Below, one piece after another: positions 14,359 through 20,219 of a stretch of 21,381 nucleotides of DNA. Each line of letters starts with the position of its first letter. Position 1 is the first letter of the stretch. A program made the translations under genes and the position numbers. A model generated the notes under the pieces. That model ran no database searches. It was not told the origin of the DNA and saw only the letters and a program-made list of their open reading frames with translations. Source of the stretch: a virus; the IMG/VR virus record IMGVR_UViG_3300025252_000003, positions 1 to 21,381 of that record. One strand, 5' to 3'.

Positions 14359-15042
14359 TCAGCAAAGGCCCAACCCGTCACGCTCTTCCGGCGTGAGAAG
14401 GTTCGCAGCGAGGATGTGGTCGAGGATCCATGGCTTGAGGTCCGAGATGGCATCGGCATGCCCATCCCGGAACCGCTCGACGGCGCGCTCAGCATCGCGG
14501 ATCACCATGGGGTTTTCGGAAGGCTTCGACGCGGTCGCGCGCGCCCCATGGTTTTTACATGGTTCTGCCTTTATATAGGCGGGTCCGGATTTGAACCCTT
14601 TTTGGGTCTGATCTGACCCCTTTTGAGATCCGTATAAGGGTTCAGATCGTGACCCTTTTATCGGTCCGGATTTGAACCCTTTTAGGGCAACGACACGACC
14701 CCTCGTCAGGAAGCCGTAGCCGCTCGCCCGGCCCCGCCCGCGCCCTGTGATCCGGGTCATCCATCCGGCCTCGACGAGCTCCGAGATCGCCCGTTTGATC
14801 GTCGAGCGGGAGCGCCCGGTCAGCGCCTCCAAGGCCGGGATCGACGGGTCACACTGGACGGTATGCTTGTTCGCGAAATCGAGCACGAAGACGTGCGCAA
14901 GCACCTGCGCCTGCGCACTGAGATCCGGGTCGCGCCGAACGCTTTCGAGCCAGCCGAAGCGCTGGTGCTGCCACTCGTCGGGCCCGATCAACCTGGTGCC
15001 CTCCGGAGCGGCAAACTCGTATTCTCTCGCAGCATGAGCCAC
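14359..15042 (-). CDS. O-like replication initiator with helix-turn-helix domain
   Basis: A 227-residue protein. Residues 40-105 form a winged helix (LSAQAQVLAHVFVLDFANKH, IPALEALTGRSRSTIKRAIS, ELVEAGWMTRITGRGRGRAS) of the HTH_36 kind found in phage initiators. Residues 118-155 are the repetitive segment KGFKSGP...KGSRSEP...KGSDQTQKGFKSGP, which is the translation of DNA iterons. The C-terminal part (NPMVIRDAERAVERFRDGHA, then WILDHILAANLLTPEERDGL) would recruit the replication machinery. Lambda O has the same layout: a DNA-binding domain, an origin inside the gene, a C-terminal partner domain. The start is GTG at 15042 with GAGAGG about 6 nt upstream; no in-frame ATG lies near. Confidence 0.82.
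   Translation of the reverse strand: MAHAAREYEFAAPEGTRLIGPDEWQHQRFGWLESVRRDPDLSAQAQVLAHVFVLDFANKHTVQCDPSIPALEALTGRSRSTIKRAISELVEAGWMTRITGRGRGRASGYGFLTRGRVVALKGFKSGPIKGSRSEPLYGSQKGSDQTQKGFKSGPAYIKAEPCKNHGARATASKPSENPMVIRDAERAVERFRDGHADAISDLKPWILDHILAANLLTPEERDGLGLC
14551..14683. repeat. Iteron array with AT-rich tract: candidate phage replication origin
   Basis: Four related 20-21-bp units lie inside the O-like gene at 14582-14602, 14605-14624, 14639-14659 and 14663-14683. The first and last are identical (GGTCCGGATTTGAACCC then four T); the middle two read GGTCTGATCTGACCCC and GGTTCAGATCGTGACCC, also followed by TTTT. Each has a GGT...ACC dyad. Beside them, 14551-14580 is AT-rich (19 of 30) with TTTATATA, a likely unwinding element. 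Lambda ori has four dyad iterons followed by an AT-rich stretch in gene O. Confidence 0.72.
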
Positions 15043-15176
15043 GACACACCTCTCGACAGGTTCGGCGCACGACCTCTTCGGGCCGCAGCGCGGGTGATGC
15101 GATCCGGACGGACCGCCTGCTTGTCGTTCTGTTCGCGGGGGCAGGGATCTACGCCCCGGTCCCCCGCTCAGACCCC

Positions 15177-15193
15177 CTCACGTGGCACGTGAG
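15177..15193. other. Inverted repeat in a 161-bp gap upstream of the O-like gene
   Basis: CTCACGTG and CACGTGAG are separated by one base. The gap 15043-15203 contains no ATG on the minus strand and no credible gene. The repeat lies just after the stop of the 15204 gene; as RNA it would form a 7-bp stem with a 3-base loop but has no U-run. It may be a protein binding site or an attenuator before the replication genes. Confidence 0.4.
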
Positions 15194-15203
15194 AAGGAAT
15201 TCG

Positions 15204-15509
15204 TTATCCGCTGCCGCCCAGGGTCGGGTCTCTGGCACGCGCCGCCCAGTAGCGCGCCAGCGCCCTGCCGAGCCGGTCCCGCCCCCGGTCGAACAGCACC
15301 ACGTCGGCGTCGAGACGCGCCTCGACCACGTCAGCGCCCGCCTCGGCGATCTCGACCATCTCAGCGGGCGGCGCCCTCTCCCCGAGTGCCTGAAGTGCAC
15401 GATCAAGGACTCGCACCAGGTCGGTGCAGTCGACGAGACCGCCCCGGCACAAGACGATGGCGGTGGCTGCGGTGATCATCCGCCCGGTAGGCGAGATCTG
15501 GCGGATCAT
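15204..15509 (-). CDS. Small hypothetical early protein
   Basis: A 101-residue protein starting MIRQISPTGRMITAATAIVL. It is helical, with LVDCTDLVRVLDRALQALGE and ADVVEARLDADVVLFDRGRD, and ends LARYWAARARDPTLGGSG. I recognise no family and no motif. Its ATG overlaps the stop of the NUMOD-repeat gene (ATGA), and it ends in a TAA at 15204-15206, followed by a 161-bp non-coding gap. It belongs to the early minus-strand operon. Confidence 0.65.
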   Translation of the reverse strand: MIRQISPTGRMITAATAIVLCRGGLVDCTDLVRVLDRALQALGERAPPAEMVEIAEAGADVVEARLDADVVLFDRGRDRLGRALARYWAARARDPTLGGSG

Positions 15510-16018
15510 GCTCCACGCCCCCTGCGCCGCATGGCCTCGGATTCTCGCCGAGCGAGATACTTCATCACGGCGAGCCGGATGCGTTCTCGCCCCTCCGGCG
15601 TGTCGCGCTTGAGCGCCCGGGAGATGTACTCGACGTTCTTGAACCCCAACGCGCGGCTCGCCTCTGCCCGCGAGCGAAAGGTGACACCGTGGAGCGTGAC
15701 GGGCTTTTCCTGTGCCTGCCGAGGAGCCGCAGGCCGCCCGATCCTGTCCGGGTCACCAGCGTTGATTGCCGACCAGATCGTTTGCGCCGTGACACCGAAA
15801 TGCGCCGCCGCAGCATGTGCATCCGGGAAGTCCTTTCCATGAATGCGCACTGGCATGGGCTCACGCCCCACCCGGCCCGTACCAACACGGTGCAACGAGC
15901 CCCGCCGCATTGCGAGACGAACCGCGTCACTGGTGACCCCGTTCGCCCGAGCAGCGCTAGCCAGGTCAGCGTAGACCTTTCCGCGGATTTCGATGTTGGT
16001 GTAGATCGTCCTGCCCAC
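15506..16018 (-). CDS. NUMOD-like triple-repeat HTH protein without nuclease domain
   Basis: A 170-residue protein built of three similar modules. Each has a short strand pair followed by a helix-turn-helix: GKVYADLASAARANGVTSDA VRLAMRRG (from about 13), GKDFPDAHAAAAHFGVTAQT IWSAINAG (from about 61) and GVTFRSRAEASRALGFKNVE YISRALKR (from about 110). This is the pattern of NUMOD/IENR1 modules, the DNA-binding tails of homing endonucleases. No GIY-YIG or HNH catalytic segment is present here or in neighbouring frames. The start is GTG at 16018 with GGAGG 5 nt upstream, and the stop overlaps the next ATG. It may be a stand-alone sequence-specific DNA-binding protein. Confidence 0.75.
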   Translation of the reverse strand: MGRTIYTNIEIRGKVYADLASAARANGVTSDAVRLAMRRGSLHRVGTGRVGREPMPVRIHGKDFPDAHAAAAHFGVTAQTIWSAINAGDPDRIGRPAAPRQAQEKPVTLHGVTFRSRAEASRALGFKNVEYISRALKRDTPEGRERIRLAVMKYLARRESEAMRRRGRGA

Positions 16019-16036
16019 CTCAGCCTCCGCAAACCA

Positions 16037-16279
16037 TCACGGCCAATCCTCGACCGCCGCGGCGAGCGCCCGGAGCTCGCCCGCCAGATCAGCACGCTGT
16101 TCACCGGTGTCGCCGAATCCCGTGGCAAGGATCACCGGCTTTCCGCCAGTGCCTTCGGGAGGCGCCGAACGAAGCGACCAGATCCTGTTGCCACAGGCGG
16201 ACCGCATCAGCTCGACGTGGACGCCCCCGAGAGGCATCGTCCTGGTTGCGACGAGATCGAGTTTCTGGGCTGCACTCAT
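16037..16279 (-). CDS. Small hypothetical early protein
   Basis: An 80-residue protein starting MSAAQKLDLVATRTMPLGGV, continuing VHVELMRSACGNRIWSLRSA and ending in a helix (RADLAGELRALAAAVEDWP). No family is recognised. The ATG at 16279 overlaps the stop of the GcrA-like gene (ATGA), which is the reason for preferring it to upstream starts at 16297 or 16369. It ends 18 nt before the NUMOD-repeat gene. Confidence 0.66.
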   Translation of the reverse strand: MSAAQKLDLVATRTMPLGGVHVELMRSACGNRIWSLRSAPPEGTGGKPVILATGFGDTGEQRADLAGELRALAAAVEDWP

Positions 16280-16551
16280 GCGCGAGCATTCCACCATCGC
16301 GCCGGCATCCCGCCGTCGCAGTTCTCGGGCTTCAGGCACGCGCAGACCGGTACGCCCCGCCGCGCGCAATCCTCCTCGAACTCTCTCTCGCGCTCCCGGA
16401 CGCGATAGGCCTGACCGATCGCCGCACCACGCGACATGCCCACCATCTTTGCGGCCGCCGCGAGCGACATCCCCTCGTTGTCCCTGTAGTGAAGCAGCTT
16501 CAGCAACCGTTCGTCTTCAGACCGGCTGTAGACCTTGCCTTTACCCGGCAT
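16276..16551 (-). CDS. GcrA-like small DNA-binding protein
   Basis: A 91-residue protein. The N-terminal half, YSRSEDERLLKLLHYRDNEG then MSLAAAAKMVGMSRGAAIGQ AYRV, resembles the HTH of the alphaproteobacterial cell-cycle regulator GcrA (LLKKLW.EG.SA..IA..LG..TRNAVIGK.HR). GcrA binds sigma70 and methylated GANTC promoters; whether this short version does so is unknown. The C-terminus has a small Cys set (VCACLKPENCDGG) absent from my memory of GcrA. AGGAG lies 8 nt before the ATG. It lies in the early operon with Cro, so it may act on host or phage transcription. A generic SANT/Myb-like phage HTH is the alternative. Confidence 0.72.
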   Translation of the reverse strand: MPGKGKVYSRSEDERLLKLLHYRDNEGMSLAAAAKMVGMSRGAAIGQAYRVREREREFEEDCARRGVPVCACLKPENCDGGMPARWWNARA

Positions 16552-16552
16552 C

Positions 16553-16801
16553 TTACATGCTCCTCATGAAGAGCCCCGGCGCCGAGATCGACACCGGGGC
16601 GAGGTCCAACAGGGAGGTGCGCCGAGTCCCGGCGGCGCTCCGGCTCTGAAAGGACGCGCGAGGCGGAGTGGCCATAGGGGAGGAGAGGTGGCCACCGTGG
16701 GACACCGCCCCGCGCGTGAGGTGGCGGAGGGCCTGTTCCCCCGCCTGGCAGGTCCGGACAGGCCGGACATTCGGAAGTCTCGAACCGGAGCGGGCAGGCA
16801 T
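16553..16801 (-). CDS. Possible small early gene filling the gap before the GcrA-like gene
   Basis: An 82-residue frame starting MPARSGSRLPNVRPVRTCQA and ending in TAA one base before the GcrA-like ATG. It is included because its ATG overlaps the stop of the HTH gene as ATGA, as at most junctions in this operon, it fills the gap exactly, and about five sixths of its codons end in G or C. Against it: the composition is Arg/Ser/Pro-rich like shadow frames, no family is recognised, and other frames are also open here. If it is not a gene, 16552-16800 is non-coding and holds nothing else I can name. Confidence 0.42.
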   Translation of the reverse strand: MPARSGSRLPNVRPVRTCQAGEQALRHLTRGAVSHGGHLSSPMATPPRASFQSRSAAGTRRTSLLDLAPVSISAPGLFMRSM

Positions 16802-17130
16802 CAGGCCGCCCTTTTCGCGTCCGTCGCGACAACAGCCGCGAGGTGATCCAGGAAGCCGGGGCATTCCAGCGTCGCGATCATCACCTTGTCGGCGGTCGGG
16901 CGGGTCGTGCCGTTCCACCAGTTCCAGGCCGTGCTGTTTCGCACCTCGAAGAACCCGGCGACATCCTCGGGGCGCCGAAAGGCCCGGCGCAGCCAGTCCG
17001 ACCAGATTTCGGCCGCGATGACTTGCATCCGGTATCGGTCCAAAGCTTTGGACCGCGACACGCGCGGGAACACCGAGTCAGCGTCGCCGCATGGTTCATT
17101 CGATACGACGAGTTTCAGATTGTTGGTCAT
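16801..17130 (-). CDS. HTH DNA-binding protein in CII position
   Basis: A 109-residue protein starting MTNNLKLVVSNEPCGDADSV. Residues 60-90 (RRPEDVAGFFEVRNSTAWNW, then WNGTTRPTADKVMIA) look like a Cro/CI-type helix-turn-helix. In lambda the gene after cro is cII, an HTH activator of the lysogenic promoters; here the same place, size class and HTH suggest an early regulator, but no CII similarity is claimed. The ATG at 17130 overlaps the Cro-like stop (ATGA). The frame is open to 17238 but only as a shadow of the Cro-like gene. Confidence 0.74.
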   Translation of the reverse strand: MTNNLKLVVSNEPCGDADSVFPRVSRSKALDRYRMQVIAAEIWSDWLRRAFRRPEDVAGFFEVRNSTAWNWWNGTTRPTADKVMIATLECPGFLDHLAAVVATDAKRAA

Positions 17131-17327
17131 GCGGCGTCCTCGGTCGGGGGATTCTCGGCCATGAACTCGCGCAGCCTGTCGACGCGGGTCATCGTCGGGC
17201 TGGACTTGCGTGCCTTCCACGATCCCCATTCTCGCCAACCCGCGCCAATGGCATCGCGCAGTACCGCTTGCGGGGTGCGTCCTACCGAGGCTGCGTAAGC
17301 CTCAACTTCTGCGATCAACTGCTCCAT
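17127..17327 (-). CDS. Cro-like early regulator
   Basis: A 66-residue protein, the size of lambda Cro, starting MEQLIAEVEAYAASVGRTPQ. The middle, TPQAVLRDAIGAGWREWGSW KARKSSPTMTRVDRLREFMA, fits a small helix-turn-helix of the kind paired with CI repressors in Rhodobacteraceae prophages. It diverges from cI, with the palindromic operator between them, and is the first gene of the long minus-strand operon. No ribosome binding site is visible; the predicted -10 lies so close that the message may be leaderless. Cro identity rests on position, size and HTH. Confidence 0.75.
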   Translation of the reverse strand: MEQLIAEVEAYAASVGRTPQAVLRDAIGAGWREWGSWKARKSSPTMTRVDRLREFMAENPPTEDAA

Positions 17328-17334
17328 AGCCAGC

Positions 17335-17364
17335 TTTATGGGGTATCAATACCCCATATGGCAA
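17335..17364 (-). promoter_or_regulatory. Predicted early promoter of the Cro-side operon
   Basis: On the minus strand TTGCCA (17364-17359) is followed after 18 nt by CATAAA (17340-17335). The CI operator lies in the spacer, so bound repressor would exclude RNA polymerase. Transcription would begin near 17328, at the Cro ATG (17327). The boxes are read by eye and not proven. Confidence 0.5.
17337..17358. promoter_or_regulatory. CI operator (OR-like), 10-bp perfect arms
   Basis: TATGGGGTAT and ATACCCCATA are separated by CA, in the cI-cro divergent gap. The core GGGGTATCAATACCCC recurs in two further copies at 19279-19323 and, as far as I can see, nowhere else in the window. A poor variant, AGGGTAATTTGCACCCCT, lies at 17364-17381 and may be a second weak site. 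Binding by the CI protein is inferred from the layout. Confidence 0.8.
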
Positions 17365-17397
17365 GGGTAATTTGCACCCCTAGCGAAGCCGGACGCC

Positions 17398-18051
17398 ATG
17401 ATTGACAAAATCGCTATGGCCCGCACGTTCATCGAAGCGCTACAACACGCCCTTGCTGTGACCGGGCGCTCCGTCCGCAGCTTAGCTTCGGAGACCGGCA
17501 TCCCGTATGAGCGCTTAAAACAGGTGGCTCGTGGACGAACTGCGACAACGAATGCTGATGACGCCTATCTCATCGCAAGGGCATTCGGCGGGACTTACGA
17601 GCAGTTCATGGACGGCAGCCTGATACACCCCCAGACAATTGCGATTGCGGGCAAGGTTGGGGCTGGCGCCAAGGTTCCCGTTTTTGACGCCTACGTGAAG
17701 GGCGACGGCCCTCAGGTTGAGTGCCCCCCGGGTCTATCAGCATCTGGCGTGGTCGCAGTAGAAATCGAAGGCGACAGCATGGAGCCGATCTATAGCGACG
17801 GCGACCTTCTCTTCTATACCCGAGTCAGTCACGACGGCGTACCGGATGACGTAGTTGGGCACCGTTGCGTTGTGGAGGACGAGGACGGGATGGGCTGGGT
17901 TAAGCAAGTAAAGCCTGGAGATGAACCCGGCCTGTTCCATTTAATCTCGCTTAACCCTGGAGCCACCACCATGTGGAACAAGCGGCTCAAGTGGGCCGCT
18001 GCAGTCCGCCTTCATTGGCCAGCAGACCTCGCTCGGAAATCACACAGCTAG
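17398..18051 (+). CDS. CI-type prophage repressor (HTH plus S24/LexA-like peptidase)
   Basis: A 217-residue protein. Residues 10-60 form an XRE helix-turn-helix (VRSLASETGIPYERLKQVAR). Residues 85-205 form an S24 domain with the nucleophile Ser127 in GDSMEP and the likely general base Lys169 in MGWVKQV. An Ala-Gly at 84-85 (IAIAGKVGAG) is the likely self-cleavage site, so induction through RecA after DNA damage is expected. The gene diverges from the Cro-like gene and lies between operator sets at 17337 and 19279. The ribosome binding site is weak. Its GC is lower than that of the late genes. It is followed, 78 bp on, by the nuclease-like gene in the same direction. Confidence 0.92.
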   Translation: MIDKIAMARTFIEALQHALAVTGRSVRSLASETGIPYERLKQVARGRTATTNADDAYLIARAFGGTYEQFMDGSLIHPQTIAIAGKVGAGAKVPVFDAYVKGDGPQVECPPGLSASGVVAVEIEGDSMEPIYSDGDLLFYTRVSHDGVPDDVVGHRCVVEDEDGMGWVKQVKPGDEPGLFHLISLNPGATTMWNKRLKWAAAVRLHWPADLARKSHS

Positions 18052-18129
18052 CGCAAAAAAACCTAGACTCCCGCAGAACGCGCATCTCACGCTTATTCGG
18101 CACCCGAATCGCATCGTTAGGAGTAAAGA

Positions 18130-19197
18130 ATGAGCAGTTTCGCCGAACAGATGGGAACCCTTGCTGCGAGATCGAAGTCAGCGGAGCGCCAAGCCCTGAC
18201 CGAAGAAGCGACAAAAACCGCGGTCGTCCTCCCGTTCATCCAATCCCTTGGCTTCGACGTCTTCAATCTAGACGAGGTAATGCCAGAGTTCGTCGCCGAC
18301 GTCGGAACCAAGAAGGGTGAGAAAGTTGATTTCGCGATCAAGATCGATGGCAAGATTGCCATGCTCGTTGAAGCAAAACCGATCAACAGCAAGCTCGGCG
18401 AAACTCAGTTCAGTCAGCTTTTCAGATACTTCCACGTCACTGAAGCTCGCCTCGCCATACTCACCAATGGCAAGGAGGCCTGGTTCTTCTCAGACATTGA
18501 TGAACCGAACAAGATGGACAGCAAGCCCTTCTTTAAGTTCGATTTCCAAAACCATGACCGAGCACAGGTTCAGGAGATTGCCCGCTTCCAGAAGGAGTGC
18601 TTTGCCATTGACTCGATTGTCGAAGCGGCATCCAATCTTAAGTACACGCGCGCAGCCGCCAACTATCTTTCACAGCAAATGAACGAACCGGATGACGACT
18701 TCGTACGGCTTGTCGGACGACAGATCCACGAGGGTCCGATAACGAAGTCCGTGTCCGAGCAGCTTAAGCCCGCCATTCAGGCCGCACTGAATGAGATCAT
18801 ACGCAATCAGATCCAAGATAAATTAAGCATCACACTGGGCAGCTCAAATACCGCCCCCACACCGAAGCCCACGCCGACACATGAAGCGCCACAAGCCGAC
18901 ATCGAAACCACTGAGGAAGAGATTGAGGGCTTCATGATCGTACGCGCTATCGCCGCAAAGCTTACCCCGGTCAGCCGCATCACCATTCGTGACGCCAAAA
19001 GCTACTGCGCCATCCTAATGGATGATAACAACCGTCGCCCGATTTGCAGGCTATACTTCAACTCTGCGACAACGAAGAATATTGGACTCTTTGACGAGAG
19101 CAAAACGGAAACAAGGGTTCGCGTAGAAGGCCCAGGCGACATCTACAGCCACGCCGATGCAATCGAAGCGGTGGTGCAGAGCTATCTGAAAACCTAG
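18130..19197 (+). CDS. HsdR_N / type IV restriction-like PD-(D/E)xK protein in the rex position
   Basis: A 355-residue protein. Residues 18-125 resemble the HsdR N-terminal nuclease domain (COG2810, predicted type IV restriction endonuclease): ALTEEATKTAVVLPFIQSLG with Glu25/26, then Asp67 in EKVDFAIKID and Glu81/Lys83 in MLVEAKPIN, followed by QFSQLFRYFHVTEARLAILT. A helical middle, a Pro/Thr linker near 235-255 and a C-terminal beta domain (DAKSYCAILMDDNNRRPICR) follow. There is no helicase, methylase or specificity subunit nearby. AGGAG lies 6 nt before the ATG. GC is clearly lower than in the flanks. Placed after cI inside the operator-flanked cassette, it is likely expressed in the lysogen, and a role in superinfection exclusion is an inference. 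Confidence 0.82.
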   Translation: MSSFAEQMGTLAARSKSAERQALTEEATKTAVVLPFIQSLGFDVFNLDEVMPEFVADVGTKKGEKVDFAIKIDGKIAMLVEAKPINSKLGETQFSQLFRYFHVTEARLAILTNGKEAWFFSDIDEPNKMDSKPFFKFDFQNHDRAQVQEIARFQKECFAIDSIVEAASNLKYTRAAANYLSQQMNEPDDDFVRLVGRQIHEGPITKSVSEQLKPAIQAALNEIIRNQIQDKLSITLGSSNTAPTPKPTPTHEAPQADIETTEEEIEGFMIVRAIAAKLTPVSRITIRDAKSYCAILMDDNNRRPICRLYFNSATTKNIGLFDESKTETRVRVEGPGDIYSHADAIEAVVQSYLKT

Positions 19198-19278
19198 TCA
19201 ACCCACATCTCGGCACACCAAAAGGCTGCACACAACGCTCCGCCGCCGGCCCCGGCACGATGCTGCGCCGATCATTAT
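19198..19278. other. Gap between the nuclease-like gene and the right operators
   Basis: I see no gene, hairpin terminator or repeat in this stretch. If the cI message ends here, the signal is not an obvious intrinsic terminator. Confidence 0.4.
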
Positions 19279-19294
19279 GGGGTATTGATACCCT
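19279..19294. promoter_or_regulatory. CI operator, right control region, distal copy
   Basis: GGGGTATTGATACCCT has 6-7-bp arms and is the reverse orientation of the same core as the site at 17337; its left flank TAT also matches. It lies 8 bp upstream of the TTGACA box and 29 bp from the next copy, about three helical turns, allowing side-by-side or cooperative binding. Confidence 0.75.
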
Positions 19295-19301
19295 TTTTCT
19301 A

Positions 19302-19330
19302 TTGACAGGGGTATCAATACCCTACTAGCG
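19302..19330 (+). promoter_or_regulatory. Early promoter of the right operon (PL-like)
   Basis: A perfect TTGACA (19302-19307) is followed 15 nt later by TACTAG (19323-19328), the best -10 candidate (CTAGCG at 17 nt is the alternative). A CI operator fills the spacer. The first gene begins at 19358 with GGAGG in front. Confidence 0.6.
19308..19323. promoter_or_regulatory. CI operator, right control region, promoter copy
   Basis: GGGGTATCAATACCCT matches 15 of 16 bases of the core at 17340-17355. It occupies the spacer of the TTGACA promoter, so CI binding would switch off the right operon in the lysogen. Confidence 0.8.
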
Positions 19331-19357
19331 TGCCTTCATCAACCGATGGAGGCACTC

Positions 19358-19693
19358 ATGCCGAACAAGTACGTTCTCCCCGAAGAGGCGGCCTTCCTGA
19401 CCAACCCGGAGGCCGCCGCCGCTGACCGCATCACCCGCCAGGATTTCTGGTTGCTCGCAAAGCAGCGGCAGGGACACCCGATTACCCACGAGGCAGGGAA
19501 CCGCCTCCACGACCTTGAAGTCCGCATTTCCGGACGCCCGACGCTGGTGCACGTCGTCACCGACAGCGACCCCGAGCCCGAACCGCCCACCCCGGCGATG
19601 ACCGAGGTCGAGGCCGGGCGCCTGCGTGCCCTGCCCGCCATCCGCGCCGCCGTCGCCCGCAAGCTCCATCTTGGCGGTGGCGAGGCAGCATGA
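19358..19693 (+). CDS. First gene of right early operon, hypothetical
   Basis: A 111-residue protein starting MPNKYVLPEEAAFLTNPEAA, with a helical N-terminus (DRITRQDFWLLAKQRQGHPI), a short middle, an acidic Pro-rich hinge (DSDPEPEPPTP) and a C-terminal helix (AGRLRALPAIRAAVARKLHL). I recognise no family. The start at 19358 has GGAGG at 5 nt; an in-frame ATG at 19346 would overlap that ribosome binding site. It lies about 30 bp after the predicted -10 and is therefore among the first products made on induction. Its stop overlaps the next ATG (ATGA). Confidence 0.74.
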   Translation: MPNKYVLPEEAAFLTNPEAAAADRITRQDFWLLAKQRQGHPITHEAGNRLHDLEVRISGRPTLVHVVTDSDPEPEPPTPAMTEVEAGRLRALPAIRAAVARKLHLGGGEAA

Positions 19694-19974
19694 ACGCGCT
19701 GCGCCCTTCCCGCCGTGACGTGGCAGAGCTCACCTCGGACATGAGCAAGGCCCTCGAAGATCTGCGCAAGACCGAGGAGGCGCTTGTCGCCCGAAAGGCC
19801 GACGAGAGCGCAGCGCGTCAGGCGGCGACTGACGCCCTGAACGCCCACAACGACGCCCAGAAGCGGGTCGACGAACTCGTCGAGCAGCTGCGTGACACGC
19901 GGCACGGCGACTGGGCGCAGCGGAAGATGATCCCTGCCCGCGTCGGGCATTGCTCCGATGAGGCATCCGAATGA
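19690..19974 (+). CDS. Small coiled-coil protein
   Basis: A 94-residue protein of almost continuous charged helix: ELTSDMSKALEDLRKTEEAL, ARKADESAARQAATDALNAH and DAQKRVDELVEQLRDTRHGD, with heptad-like hydrophobic spacing, so probably a dimeric coiled coil. No family is recognised. It overlaps its neighbours on both sides by ATGA and belongs to the right early operon. Confidence 0.72.
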   Translation: MNALRPSRRDVAELTSDMSKALEDLRKTEEALVARKADESAARQAATDALNAHNDAQKRVDELVEQLRDTRHGDWAQRKMIPARVGHCSDEASE

Positions 19975-20219
19975 CCGCGCATGCCATCACTCACGGACCC
20001 GCGCCTGTCCCGCTGCCGGGCGACCAATTGTGGTATGCCCGGCAGCTTCGATCCCTGCCCGGCTGGCAGCTCGACGCGATCCCGGACGAGGTGATGCTCG
20101 AGGCATGCGCCGCGGTGATCGCGCTGTCTGGCGACGACGCCGAGATCGCCTCGGCGCGCCGCCTGGCGCACCTGCTCTACGGCGAGATCGCCGCGAGCGC
20201 CTGCGAGGTGCTGGGATGA
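19971..20219 (+). CDS. Small hypothetical early protein
   Basis: An 82-residue protein starting MTAHAITHGPAPVPLPGDQL. After a Pro-rich N-terminus it is helical (WYARQLRSLPGWQLDAIPDE, VMLEACAAVIALSGDDAEIA, ARRLAHLLYGEIAASACEVL). The function is unknown. Its ATG and stop both form ATGA overlaps with neighbours. Confidence 0.7.
   Translation: MTAHAITHGPAPVPLPGDQLWYARQLRSLPGWQLDAIPDEVMLEACAAVIALSGDDAEIASARRLAHLLYGEIAASACEVLG

Noticed and set aside
15189-15842. A 217-codon plus-strand frame
   Set aside because: It is opposite to two minus-strand genes joined by an ATGA overlap, one with clear repeat modules.
16668-16695. GTGGCC / GGCCAC inverted repeat
   Set aside because: Short GC-rich arms with a 16-base gap, common by chance at this base composition.
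17364-17381. A second CI operator beside the first
   Set aside because: The half-sites resemble the core but the spacing is off by one and several bases differ; kept only as a possible weak site.
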